Of a stretch of 64,000 nucleotides of DNA, positions 17,178 through 25,430 are shown piece after piece (within the stretch, counting starts at the first letter, position 1; each line of letters begins with the position of its first letter). The position numbers and the translations under genes were made by a program. The notes under the pieces were generated by a model. That model searched no databases and was not told the DNA's origin. It was given only the letters and a program-made list of their open reading frames with translations. The DNA comes from Amycolatopsis lurida (GTDB lineage Bacteria; Actinomycetota; Actinomycetes; Mycobacteriales; Pseudonocardiaceae): NCBI RefSeq assembly GCF_900105055.1, contig NZ_FNTA01000004.1, positions 2,635,501 to 2,699,500 of the forward strand. Reading direction: 5' to 3'.

Positions 17178-18272
17178 TCAAGCCGGCTGACGCGGCGCCG
17201 CCTGCAACCGGGAAAGGACGTCGGTGAGCCTGCCCGCGGCGACGTCCCATTCCTCCAGGACGCTGCTCCGCGCGAGCGCCGACGTCCGCAGGGAATGGCG
17301 GAGTTCGGCGTCGAGCGACCAGCGCAGCAACGCCGCCGCGAGCGCCGAGGGGTTGTTCGGCGGCACCAGCATGCCGGGGACTCCGCCGCCGGGCGCCGTG
17401 CCGAGCGCGTCGTGCGCGCCGGCGGTTTCGGTGGTCACCACGGGGATGCCGCGCGCGAGCGCCTCGGCGACGACCAGCCCGGAGGTGCCACCGCGAGCGG
17501 GCAGCACGAGCAGATCCGCGCCGTCGTAGACCAGGTCGAGGTCGTCCGGCGGCTGGATGAGGCTGATCCGGGAACCGAGCCCGAGCCGTTCGACCGTCCA
17601 GCGCAGTTCGTCGACGTAGGCGGGATCGTGCCGCGTCGCGCCGGCGAACACGCATTTGAACGCCAGCTCGTCGACCATCGAGAGCGCGCGGATGAGCACG
17701 TCCTGGCCGTGGCGCGCGGTCATGGGCGCGAGGCACAGCAGCCGGGAGACACCGTTGGCCCCGGCGGCGAGCGGGGCCGCGTCCGTGCCGGGGGTCGCGA
17801 CGTAGACCCGCGTCGGGTCGAGGTCGTGCCGGTCGATCAGCTGCCGCGCGAGCCACGGCCCGGTGGCGACGATCATTCCCGTCAGCCGCAGGGTCTCCCG
17901 TTCGCACGCGTCGAGTTCGGCGGCCTGCGCCGGATCGAGCGCGGGGTCGTCGGCGAGCGGCCGGTGGACCAGCACGGCCAGCCGCAGCCGCCGCGCGTGC
18001 GGGACCACGATCTCCGGGACCCCGCAGGCGACCGTGCCGTCGATCAGGACGACGGTGTCGTCGGGCAGCGCGGCGAGCGAACGGGCCAGTCTCGACCGGG
18101 ACAGCGGACCCGGTATCGGCCATTCGCCGGCGATCGGCAGTTCCAGCAGCGGGAGACCGGTGGCCGGGAGGTTCTGGCACATGCGGCGGTCGTATTCACC
18201 ACTGGTGTCCTCGGTGTCCCCCGGCAGGACGAAGACGACCGGTTCGGTCACGCGGACATTCGAGGTGAACAC
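17178..18272 (-). CDS. GT4-family glycosyltransferase, EX7E first Glu missing
   Basis: A 364-residue GT-B enzyme with no membrane segment, clearly paralogous to the glycosyltransferase at 22210-23277 (shared YDRR, VLLDG/VLIDG..ACGVP and LAVLVH.PLADD motifs). The C-terminal half has LLVLPARGGTSGLVVAEALARGIPVVTTE in two parts, the donor site. In GT4 enzymes this holds EX7E; here the first Glu is Gly, while the paralogue keeps ETYGMVVTE. The enzyme may be weak, altered in donor use, or a partner of its paralogue. The GTG start at 18272 has GGAGGT upstream. Confidence 0.82.
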   Translation of the reverse strand: MFTSNVRVTEPVVFVLPGDTEDTSGEYDRRMCQNLPATGLPLLELPIAGEWPIPGPLSRSRLARSLAALPDDTVVLIDGTVACGVPEIVVPHARRLRLAVLVHRPLADDPALDPAQAAELDACERETLRLTGMIVATGPWLARQLIDRHDLDPTRVYVATPGTDAAPLAAGANGVSRLLCLAPMTARHGQDVLIRALSMVDELAFKCVFAGATRHDPAYVDELRWTVERLGLGSRISLIQPPDDLDLVYDGADLLVLPARGGTSGLVVAEALARGIPVVTTETAGAHDALGTAPGGGVPGMLVPPNNPSALAAALLRWSLDAELRHSLRTSALARSSVLEEWDVAAGRLTDVLSRLQAAPRQPA

Positions 18273-18349
18273 GGTTACCTCCAGATGCGGGCGCCTTACC
18301 GGTAGACACGGATGCGACGCCCATCCGGTTCATTTCCCGCGTGACGAGT

Positions 18350-19138
18350 TCAGCTCGCCGCGCGCGCGATCGCGGCGACGATCTCGTCACGCAGCCCGGC
18401 ACCGACCGCGATGGTGGCCGCCGAACGCACCGTGTGGTCGCCGCCGTCGATGTCGACGACCACTCCCCCGGCCTCGCGCACCAGCAGGACACCCGCCATC
18501 GTGTCCCACGGCTGATTCGAGAGGATGACGCTCGCGTCGAGTTTGCCGTCCGCGACCCAGGCCAGGTCGATCGCCGCGGAGCCGAGGAAGCGGACCCGCT
18601 GCACCCGGCCGCCGAGTTCGGCCAGCAGCGCCATCCGGACACGGTTCTTGACCTCCGCTCCTTCCCCGACCGCGAAGTCGCCGATACTCACGATCGCGTC
18701 GGACAGCTTCGTCGCTTTCGACGCCTCAAGACGCTCTTCACCCGCGTACGCGCCTTGCCCTTCGGCAGCGGTGTAAGTGACGTCGAGGAACGGCAGGGAG
18801 ATCGCCGCGACCGTGCTCTTGAGACCGTCGACGAGCCCGAGCGAAACACCGCACAGCGGGATGCCGCGCGCGAAATTCGCCGTGCCGTCGACCGGGTCGA
18901 GCGCCCACCAGAGGTCCTTGTCACCCTCGTGCCCGCGTTCCTCGCCGAGGATGCCGATTTCCGGCGTCTCACGGGCGAGGAATGCGCGGAGGGCGTCCTC
19001 GACGGCGAGGTCGACGTCGGTCACCATGTCGCGATCACCTTTGGCGGCAACGGAAAACGACGTCATCGAGCGGATGATCCCGGTCGCCTTGGCGACGGCC
19101 TCGCGGGCCACGGACAACAATGCGGCGTGGTCGGTCAT
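18350..19138 (-). CDS. Inositol-monophosphatase-family phosphatase
   Basis: A 262-residue phosphatase with both family signatures: DPVDGTANFARG (metal-binding DPxDGT) and WDTMAGVLLVREAGG. A Mg-dependent cytoplasmic phosphatase of inositol phosphates, or of another sugar phosphate, histidinol phosphate or PAP. The ATG at 19138 was chosen because an IMPase N-terminus (LLSVAREAVAKATGII) follows at once. Its start codon abuts an ATG of the divergent creatininase homologue, so the two transcripts must be leaderless or overlap. A role in removing a phosphate from a FAPy-derived or inositol-containing precursor is possible by context only. Confidence 0.85.
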   Translation of the reverse strand: MTDHAALLSVAREAVAKATGIIRSMTSFSVAAKGDRDMVTDVDLAVEDALRAFLARETPEIGILGEERGHEGDKDLWWALDPVDGTANFARGIPLCGVSLGLVDGLKSTVAAISLPFLDVTYTAAEGQGAYAGEERLEASKATKLSDAIVSIGDFAVGEGAEVKNRVRMALLAELGGRVQRVRFLGSAAIDLAWVADGKLDASVILSNQPWDTMAGVLLVREAGGVVVDIDGGDHTVRSAATIAVGAGLRDEIVAAIARAAS

Positions 19139-19156
19139 ATGGGTACCGTAGCCGGA

Positions 19157-19852
19157 ATGGACCTGTTCCCGACGGCCACGACGGCCGACGAAAGCGCCCG
19201 CGGCGCCGAGGTCGCGGTGCTGCCCGTCGGCAGTTTCGAGCAGCACGGAGCGCACCTCCCGCTCGCCACCGACGCCCTGATCGCGACGACGATCGCCGGC
19301 GCCCTCGCCGCGGCGTACCCGGTGCTGCGACTCCCGCCGATCACGATCGGCTGTTCGCACGAACACGCGGACTGGGCGGGCACCGTCAGTATTTCGGCCG
19401 CGACCCTGTACGCCGTCGTGAACGACGTCGCGGCCTCCCTGCGCCGTTCCGGTGTATCGAAACTGGTGCTGGTCAACGCGCACGGCGGCAACTACGTCCT
19501 GTCCAACGTGGTCCAGGAGTCGACGTCGCCGATGGCGCTCTTCCCCGGTGTCGAAGGCTGGCAGGCGGCGCACGACGCGGCCGGGCTGGAGACTTCGCTG
19601 GACAGCGACATGCACGCCGGGGAGCTGGAGACCTCTCTTCTGCTGCACGCACACCCCACGCTGGTCCGGCCCGGTTTCCCCGAGGCGGATCACCTCGCCG
19701 ACGACAGGCGGCACCTGCTCACGGTGGGCCTGCGCCCGTATTCGGAATCCGGCGTGGTCGGGCGCCCTTCGCTGGCGACGGCGGAGAAGGGACGGCTGGT
19801 GCTGGAGTCACTGGTGGAGAGCTTCGGGGACACTCTGGCCGCTCTCGGCTGA
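19157..19852 (+). CDS. Creatininase-family amidohydrolase, possible FAPy deformylase
   Basis: A 231-residue metallohydrolase. GSFEQHGAHLPLATD carries the metal ligands (Glu, two His, Asp), NAHGGN and HAGELETS complete the active site. The family includes creatininase, mycofactocin MftE and archaeal ArfB, which deformylates the product of archaeal GTP cyclohydrolase III. The converging neighbour (overlap 45 bases) is a cyclohydrolase II predicted to make that same product, so an ArfB-like job is a good inference. Start ATG 19157 fits family alignment; ATG 19139 is in frame and abuts the divergent gene's start codon. Confidence 0.85.
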   Translation: MDLFPTATTADESARGAEVAVLPVGSFEQHGAHLPLATDALIATTIAGALAAAYPVLRLPPITIGCSHEHADWAGTVSISAATLYAVVNDVAASLRRSGVSKLVLVNAHGGNYVLSNVVQESTSPMALFPGVEGWQAAHDAAGLETSLDSDMHAGELETSLLLHAHPTLVRPGFPEADHLADDRRHLLTVGLRPYSESGVVGRPSLATAEKGRLVLESLVESFGDTLAALG

Positions 19853-20452
19853 CTCGATCAGGTCCAGATGGGGCAGGAAATGGTGCATCCGCTCCTGTTT
19901 CGTCCGCAGGTACCGCAGGTTCTCGTCGTTCGGCGTGACCAGCAGCGGCACCCGCTCGCTGATCCGCACCCCGTGTTGTTTCAGCTGGTCGACCTTCGCC
20001 GGGTTGTTGGACAGCAACCGCACCGACCGCACCCCGAGATCGGTCAGGATCTCCGCCGCGGCGCGGTAGTCGCGCGCGTCCACCGGCAGGCCCAGCGCGA
20101 TGTTCGCCTCGACGGTGTCGAGCCCTTCGTCCTGTAGCCGCATCGCCTTCAGCTTCGCGAGCAGGCCGATCCCGCGTCCTTCGTGGCCTTGGGCGTACAC
20201 AAGGACTCCGGCCCCCTCTTCGACGATCGCTTGCAGCGCGGCGGCCAGCTGGTCGCCGCATTCGCAGTGCATCGAGCTGAAGACGTCACCGGTGAGGCAC
20301 TCCGAATGGACCCGCGCCAGCGTGCCGGAGGTCGCGACGTCGCCGTGCACCAGCGCCATCTGTTCGGTGCCGTCGGCGTCCAGATACCCATACGCGCGGA
20401 AGACGCCGTACCGGGTGGGCAGTCTGGTCTCCACGACCCTCTCGACGGTCAT
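19808..20452 (-). CDS. ribA: GTP cyclohydrolase II homologue with Tyr-to-Met change (FAPy-forming type)
   Basis: A 214-residue single-domain RibA (no RibB part). Zinc ligands Cys52, Cys63 and Cys65 (SECLTG...HCECG), the HEGRGIGL loop and TNNPAK-like SNNPAKV are intact. In E. coli RibA the segment KIRAYALQD contains Tyr105, needed to complete hydrolysis; here it reads KLKAMRLQD with Met104. The same Tyr-to-Met swap marks Streptomyces coelicolor SCO6655, which stops at the formamidopyrimidine FAPy. So this enzyme likely feeds a specialised pathway, not riboflavin. GAGGAG precedes ATG 20452. Last gene of the minus-strand operon starting at 24674. Confidence 0.9.
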   Translation of the reverse strand: MTVERVVETRLPTRYGVFRAYGYLDADGTEQMALVHGDVATSGTLARVHSECLTGDVFSSMHCECGDQLAAALQAIVEEGAGVLVYAQGHEGRGIGLLAKLKAMRLQDEGLDTVEANIALGLPVDARDYRAAAEILTDLGVRSVRLLSNNPAKVDQLKQHGVRISERVPLLVTPNDENLRYLRTKQERMHHFLPHLDLIESAESGQSVPEALHQ

Positions 20453-21398
20453 CGGGTTTCTCCTCTGTTCGGTGACTCCTGACGGAACGCACGAGCAGGA
20501 CGCCCGCACCGGGAAGGCTGGAGAAGAGCGCGAGCACACCGTAGACGACGGCAACGGTGACGCCCTGCGCCGAACCGAGCCCCGCCGCGCCGAACAGCAG
20601 CGCGCAAACCCCTTCGCGCGGACCCCAGCCGCCGATGTTCAGCGGCAGGCCCATCGCGAGCAGGGCGAGGATCATCAACGGCAGCAGATCGCCGACCGGC
20701 TCGGTGACCCCGGCCGCGCGCGCGGCGACGACGAACAGCGCGAGATGCCCGGCCAGGGTGGCGGCCGAAAGCAGGCTCACGCCGGGCCAGGTCTCCTTGG
20801 TCAGCAGACCGAGCCGGACGTCGGCGAGGGTGACGGCGAAGCCGCGGCGCCATTTCGATCCACTGTGGATCCACCGCTTCCCTGCCGTCATCCCGGTGAC
20901 GATCAGCGTGAGGGCGAGTGCGACGACCCCGATCCCGGCGCCCGTGACGACTCCGCCGATCGGCGGCGGCACCACGGAAGGCACGCTCAGCACGACGGCG
21001 ACCGAAGCGCCGATGACGGCGATCTGCCCGGCCGTGCGCTCCAGCACCACCGCGCGGACGCCACGCGGGACGTCACCGGTTTCGCGGCCATGGTGCACGG
21101 CCCGGTTGACGTCGCCGAGGACTCCCGCGGGCAGGACACCGTTGAGGAACAAAGCGCGGTAGTACTCGCCGACGGCGCTCGGCAGCGACAACCGCAGGCT
21201 GAGCCGCCGCGCGACCAGGCACCAGCGCCAGGCGCTGAAAACCGTGGTGGCGAAACCGATCCCGAGCGCGGCGGCGATCCCGCCCGCGTCGACCTCGCGC
21301 AGCCCGGCCAGGAACGCGCCCGTGCCCAGTTGCCACACGAGTACCCCGAGGATGCCGAGCGCGCCGAGGATCCGAAGCCACGGCCAGAACCGTTTCAC
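20286..21398 (-). CDS. UPF0104/LPG-synthase-TM-type flippase-like membrane protein
   Basis: An integral membrane protein with about eight helices, including LRILGALGILGVLVWQL, IAVIGASVAVVLSVP and LPLMILALLAMGLPLNIGGWGPREG; the last is the conserved GGxGxRE motif of the family. Relatives (AglD, YbhN, the MprF membrane half) act in lipid-linked glycan or aminoacyl-lipid handling. GTG 21398 overlaps the methyltransferase stop (GTGA). The natural end seems to be near SVRSHRTEEK, yet the frame continues 167 bases into ribA before stopping, adding a basic tail. This suggests a recent frameshift or a long overlap. Confidence 0.82.
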   Translation of the reverse strand: MKRFWPWLRILGALGILGVLVWQLGTGAFLAGLREVDAGGIAAALGIGFATTVFSAWRWCLVARRLSLRLSLPSAVGEYYRALFLNGVLPAGVLGDVNRAVHHGRETGDVPRGVRAVVLERTAGQIAVIGASVAVVLSVPSVVPPPIGGVVTGAGIGVVALALTLIVTGMTAGKRWIHSGSKWRRGFAVTLADVRLGLLTKETWPGVSLLSAATLAGHLALFVVAARAAGVTEPVGDLLPLMILALLAMGLPLNIGGWGPREGVCALLFGAAGLGSAQGVTVAVVYGVLALFSSLPGAGVLLVRSVRSHRTEEKPDDRREGRGDQTAHPVRRLPRVWVSGRRRHRTDGAGARRRRDLRHAGAGPFGVPHR

Positions 21399-22213
21399 GC
21401 AGGCACCACCAGGAGGTCTTCGTGCTGGATCACCGCGTCCAGCTCGCCCGCCGCGCACTGCGCGAGCCGCCACCGCAGGTAGGCGTCCCCGTCCGGCGCC
21501 AGCTCCGGCCGCTGCTCGCAGGCGGCGCCGACCCAGCCGGTGAGCCATTCCGCGGTCAGCGCGGCCTGATCGGTCCCGAGCCGCCATGGGCTGGGAGCAC
21601 GCCGCACGGTGGCGCCGAGCCGTTCGAAGACGCCGAAGGCGACGTCCACCGCGTCCGGTCCGAGCAGCCACCGGCCGTCGGTCACGCGGCGCTGGTGCGC
21701 GTTGAAGGCGTCGGAGATCTCGATGTCGAATTCGTCCTTCGGCGACAACACGACGCGGCCCGAAACGCTCAGCGTGAACAGGACCGCGCAGCCCGCTTCG
21801 ACACAGGCCTCCGCCAGCCGGGACATCTCCTCGGCGGTGAGCAGGTCGAGCAGCGCCGATGCCGCCACGAGCGAGGTTCCGGCGAGGTCCTCCGCACGCA
21901 ACTCGGTGACGTCACGCTGTTCGGTGACGACGGTGACCTCGCTTCCGTCCAAGGCGTGTTTCGGACGGCTGGTACGCGCCAGTGCGTGAGTGAGCAGGTC
22001 GGTGTCGCGGTCGTGCAGGATCCAGCGCTGGCGGCCGGGCAGCCGCAGCGCCAGCCAGCGGCCGAGCGAACCGGTGCCACAACCGAGATCCCGGATGACG
22101 ACCTCGTCCCGCCCGCGCAGGAACGCGCGCACCGGTTCGATCAGCTCGGTCGCGCGAGCGGCCGCGTCGGCGTCCTCACGCAACTGAAGCCAGCTGGGGG
22201 CGTACTTGGTCAT
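21395..22213 (-). CDS. Class I SAM-dependent methyltransferase
   Basis: A 272-residue Rossmann methyltransferase: motif I VIRDLGCGTGSLGRWLA, acidic residue in WILHDRD, then DVTELRAEDL and SLVAASALLDLL (motif IV region). The C-terminal 100 residues are unusual for small metabolite methyltransferases and contain FDIEISDAFNAHQRRVTDG. It is coupled to both neighbours by 4-base overlaps (ATGA upstream, GTGA downstream), so it belongs to the cyclohydrolase/PTPS operon. Acceptor unknown; the sugar or the pyrimidine moiety are candidates. Confidence 0.85.
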   Translation of the reverse strand: MTKYAPSWLQLREDADAAARATELIEPVRAFLRGRDEVVIRDLGCGTGSLGRWLALRLPGRQRWILHDRDTDLLTHALARTSRPKHALDGSEVTVVTEQRDVTELRAEDLAGTSLVAASALLDLLTAEEMSRLAEACVEAGCAVLFTLSVSGRVVLSPKDEFDIEISDAFNAHQRRVTDGRWLLGPDAVDVAFGVFERLGATVRRAPSPWRLGTDQAALTAEWLTGWVGAACEQRPELAPDGDAYLRWRLAQCAAGELDAVIQHEDLLVVPA

Positions 22214-23277
22214 GCCGCCGTCCTTTCGCTCAGCAGTACGGCGGCGACACCGCGGGCCGTCTCGTCCCAGCCGGTCAGCGTCTCGCGGCGAAGACGGGCG
22301 GAGGCGCGAAGCCGGTCACGCAGTTCAGGTTCGGTGAGCCAGCGGCGAAGGGCCGCGGCCAGCGCGTGGACGTCCTCACCGGGAACGAGCATCCCGGGCA
22401 CACTGCCGTCGGAGGCCTGGCCGAGAGTGTCCGGCAGTGCGTCGACGGCGGTCGTCAGCACGGGAATGCCGTGTGCCAGCGCCTCGGTGACGACCATCCC
22501 GTAGGTCTCCGCGCGCGACGGCAGCACGAGAAGGTCTGCGGCCGCGTACGTCGCTTCGAGCGCTTCGCCGGACCGCGGGCCGGCGAGCGTGAAGCGATCG
22601 CCGAGCGTGTGTCGCCGCAGGCGTTCGACGTAGCGCGTCTCGCGGGGGATGGCGCCGACGCACTCACAGGTCCACGGGAGTTCCTTGAGCGACTTCAACG
22701 CGTCCGCGAGCAGGCCCTGTCCCTTGCGCGGCGTCACGTTGGCGACGCAGACCAGCCGCGTCCCGTCCAGGCTCCCGGAGGCGACTTCGGCCCGGTCCAC
22801 CCCGGGCGGCACCACATGCACACGGTCCGGGGCGAGATCGTGGTGCTCGATCAGCCGCCGGGCCGCCCAGTCACTGGTCACGACCACGGCCTCGACCGCG
22901 CTGAGCGTCTCCCGCTCCAGGCGGTCCAGCTCGGCGGCGAGCGATGGCGACAGCCCCGTCTCGTCGGCGAGCGGCAGATGCACCAGCACCGCGATCGACA
23001 GCCGGCGCGCGGACGGCCCGATCACGTCCGGCACTCCGCAGGCGACCAGCCCGTCGAGCAGAACGGCCGAACCGTCGGGCAGTTCGGCGAGTTTGCGCGC
23101 CAGCACGGTGCGCGCCTCGGTGTCGGGCCGCGGCCAGTTCCCGCGCACGGCGATCTCGTGGACCTCCACCCCCGCCGCGATGAGGCCGTCGCACAGCCGC
23201 CGGTCGTAGACGTTGCCGCCGCTGGGCGCGCCCACGTCGTCGATGTCGTTGGGCAGGACGACGTGGAGGCCGGTCAC
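22210..23277 (-). CDS. GT4-family glycosyltransferase
   Basis: A 355-residue GT-B glycosyltransferase with an intact donor motif EX7E ([14 protein letters not shown]), [13 protein letters not shown] at the start of the C-terminal domain and an N-terminal [10 protein letters not shown] acceptor-side loop. It pairs with the paralogue at 17178-18272. The GTG at 23277 forms a GTGA overlap with the PTPS stop and is preferred to the upstream in-frame start at 23301. It probably transfers a nucleotide-activated sugar to the product of the preceding pterin-like steps or to a lipid carrier. Confidence 0.88.
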   Translation of the reverse strand: MTGLHVVLPNDIDDVGAPSGGNVYDRRLCDGLIAAGVEVHEIAVRGNWPRPDTEARTVLARKLAELPDGSAVLLDGLVACGVPDVIGPSARRLSIAVLVHLPLADETGLSPSLAAELDRLERETLSAVEAVVVTSDWAARRLIEHHDLAPDRVHVVPPGVDRAEVASGSLDGTRLVCVANVTPRKGQGLLADALKSLKELPWTCECVGAIPRETRYVERLRRHTLGDRFTLAGPRSGEALEATYAAADLLVLPSRAETYGMVVTEALAHGIPVLTTAVDALPDTLGQASDGSVPGMLVPGEDVHALAAALRRWLTEPELRDRLRASARLRRETLTGWDETARGVAAVLLSERTAA

Positions 23278-23672
23278 AGGGCACGCTCGTAACTCGCCCA
23301 CGCGATGTGGGATTCGTGGAGCGAGACGGTGAGGCTTTCGAGCCCGCGCGCCCCCTCCCCGAGCGCTCCCGTGTGGACGCGGTCGGCGAGCCTGTCCGCG
23401 ATGACCTTCGCGAGGAACTCGGTCGAGGTGTTGATCCCGGCGAACTCGGGCACGTCGTCCAGGTTGCGATAGTTCAGGTCGGCGAGCACCGCTTTGAGCT
23501 CTTCGGTCGCCTTGCCGATGTCGACGACGATGTTGTCGGCGTCCAGTTCGGACCGGCGGAACGTCGCGTCCACCAGGAAGGTCGCGCCGTGCAGCCGCTG
23601 CGCGGGGCCGAAGACCTCGCCTCGGAAGCTGTGGGCGACCATGACGTGGTCGCGGACGGTGATACTGAACAA
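23274..23672 (-). CDS. 6-Pyruvoyl-tetrahydropterin synthase/QueD-like protein with incomplete active site
   Basis: A 132-residue member of the PTPS/QueD fold family: [15 protein letters not shown] with the first zinc His (His14), a HG turn (His28-Gly29), [12 protein letters not shown] and [11 protein letters not shown] at the end. In canonical enzymes the zinc is held by three His, the last two as HxH, with a Cys shortly before. Here the second His of HxH is Ala30 and no Cys is present in that loop. Binding of a pyrimidine or pterin is plausible but classical catalysis is doubtful. GGGAGG precedes the ATG; the gap to the upstream dehydrogenase is 21 bases. Confidence 0.8.
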   Translation of the reverse strand: MFSITVRDHVMVAHSFRGEVFGPAQRLHGATFLVDATFRRSELDADNIVVDIGKATEELKAVLADLNYRNLDDVPEFAGINTSTEFLAKVIADRLADRVHTGALGEGARGLESLTVSLHESHIAWASYERAL

Positions 23673-23693
23673 CGGACCTCCCGGCTCGAGCCC

Positions 23694-24674
23694 TTAACGC
23701 GTGTCCTCCATCTGATACCTCACACGGAGGCAGAGCGTTCCTGGTTCATTCGCGGCCAGACGCGGCAAGACGTCCGGTAGTTCGTGGAACTGACATTCCC
23801 CGCTGACCAGCACTTCGAATCCTGGATCGGCGAGAAGACGCAAAGCGAGCGCCAAGCGGTCGGCGTAGTCCCGGTTCAGGCGGCGGGACGGCGAGACCAT
23901 GCCGACCTGGCTGCTGCGGATCGTCAGCCGCCGCGAATGGAAGTTCTCGCCGAGCGGGACACTGACGCGGCGGTCGCCGTACCAGCTCAGCTCGATGACC
24001 TCGCCCTCCGGCGCGAGCAGCTCCAGCGAGCGCGCGAGCCCCGCCTCGCTCGCGCTGGCGTGCACGACGAGGTCGCAGTCGCCCAGAGCGTCCTCCGGTG
24101 TCGAGAAGTCGACACCGAGTGCTTCGGCGATCTTCGCGCGCTCCGGGTCGACGTCGATCAGCTGGATCCTGGTCGCCGGGAAGCCGGCCAGCAGTTTCGC
24201 GACGCTGCTTCCCACCATCCCGGCGCCGACCACGGCGATCCGGTCGCCGAGTTTCGGCGACGCGTCCCAGACGGCGTTGACCGCGGTCTCGATCGTCCCC
24301 GCGAGGATCGCGCGCTCGGGCGGGACCTCGGGCGGCACCGGCGTCACGGCCGACACCGGGACGACGTAACGCGTCTGGTGCGGGTAGAGGCAGAAGACGA
24401 CCTGCCCGACCAGGTCCTCCGGACCACGTTCGACCACGCCGACATTGAGGTATCCGTACTTCACGGGCCCCGGGAAATCGCCCTCCTGGAACGGCGCGCG
24501 CATGGCCGAACGTTGACTCGGCGGAACCTCGCCGCGGAACACGAGCGTCTCGGTGCCCCGGCTCACGCCCGTGTACAGGGTGCGGACCAGTACGTCCCCG
24601 TCGCCGACCGGAGGGAGCGAGACCGGCCTGATCTCACCGTCGCCGGAGCCACTGAACCAGAAGGCGCGTTCCAT
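23694..24674 (-). CDS. Zinc-less MDR-superfamily dehydrogenase
   Basis: A 326-residue medium-chain dehydrogenase-like protein. The Rossmann motif IAVVGAGMVGSSVAKLL, then LIDVDPERAKIAEALGVD, binds NAD(P). The catalytic-zinc Cys of alcohol dehydrogenases is replaced: the segment reads YTGVSRGTET, as in BchC-like and other non-zinc MDR proteins, and the structural-zinc Cys lobe is absent. It is the first gene of the minus-strand operon running to ribA and is divergent from the CDP-alcohol phosphatidyltransferase (60-base gap). Likely a reductase/dehydrogenase for a sugar or polyol unit of the cluster product. Confidence 0.85.
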   Translation of the reverse strand: MERAFWFSGSGDGEIRPVSLPPVGDGDVLVRTLYTGVSRGTETLVFRGEVPPSQRSAMRAPFQEGDFPGPVKYGYLNVGVVERGPEDLVGQVVFCLYPHQTRYVVPVSAVTPVPPEVPPERAILAGTIETAVNAVWDASPKLGDRIAVVGAGMVGSSVAKLLAGFPATRIQLIDVDPERAKIAEALGVDFSTPEDALGDCDLVVHASASEAGLARSLELLAPEGEVIELSWYGDRRVSVPLGENFHSRRLTIRSSQVGMVSPSRRLNRDYADRLALALRLLADPGFEVLVSGECQFHELPDVLPRLAANEPGTLCLRVRYQMEDTR

Positions 24675-24734
24675 CGTGTCCTCTCATGTCGGACCCTGGA
24701 AGCGGGGTCACCGCCACCATAACGAGGAGGCCTC

Positions 24735-25430
24735 GTGATCAACCCCGGAGTTTTCCTGGGGGTCCTCGTCCAACTGGCGCTGCTGGGGACGCTGGACGCC
24801 GTCGCCGGGCTGGGCCCGCTGGGCTGGCTCGCCGGAGCGGCCTACGGCCTCGCCGTGGGCGGATTCCTGACCTACGGCCTGAACCGGAGCACCGCGCGCT
24901 CCCTCGGCCCGGCCGACGCCGTCACGCTCGCCCGGTCCGGACTGGTCGGCTGCGTGACCGCGCTCGTCGTCGACACCGCGGGCCGGGAGGTCGTCGCGAT
25001 GGTCGTCCTCGCGTCGATCGCGCTCGCCCTGGACGCCGTCGACGGCCAGGTGGCGCGCCGCACCGGGACGGCGTCGCCGCTGGGCGCGCGGTTCGACATG
25101 GAGGTCGACGCGTATCTGATCCTGATCCTGAGCGTGGTCGTCGCGCAGTCGCTGGGCCCGTGGGTGCTCACGATCGGCGCGATGCGCTACGTCTTCGTCG
25201 TGGCGGGCAAGCTGTGGCCGTGGCTGAACTCGCCGCTCCCGCCGAGCATGGCGCGCAAGACGGTCGCGGCGGTCCAGGGCATCGTGCTGGTCGTGGCGGC
25301 GTCGACGATCCTGCCGCTCTGGGCGGGCTTCGTGGTCACGCTGGGCGCGCTGGCGCTGCTGACCTGGTCGTTCGGGCGCGACACGTGGTGGCTGCTGGAG
25401 CAGCACGCCTTCACCGCCGCGCCCGCCTGA
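24735..25430 (+). CDS. CDP-alcohol phosphatidyltransferase family membrane enzyme
   Basis: A 231-residue protein with about six membrane helices and the complete family motif DGx2ARx8Gx3Dx3D at residues 103-125 (Asp103, Asp121 and Asp125 bind the metals). Such enzymes move a phospho-substituent from a CDP-linked lipid or alcohol to a hydroxyl, making phosphatidylinositol, phosphatidylglycerol phosphate or ether-lipid analogues. The GTG at 24735 has GAGGAGG five bases upstream. Its place beside glycosyltransferase, flippase-like and cyclohydrolase genes suggests that the product becomes a membrane phospholipid conjugate. Acceptor unknown. Confidence 0.88.
   Translation: MINPGVFLGVLVQLALLGTLDAVAGLGPLGWLAGAAYGLAVGGFLTYGLNRSTARSLGPADAVTLARSGLVGCVTALVVDTAGREVVAMVVLASIALALDAVDGQVARRTGTASPLGARFDMEVDAYLILILSVVVAQSLGPWVLTIGAMRYVFVVAGKLWPWLNSPLPPSMARKTVAAVQGIVLVVAASTILPLWAGFVVTLGALALLTWSFGRDTWWLLEQHAFTAAPA

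Noticed and set aside
20449..20874. Independent 141-codon minus-strand gene inside the flippase-like gene
   Set aside because: Arg-rich shadow frame; kept only as evidence that a frameshift may have occurred near the end of the membrane protein.
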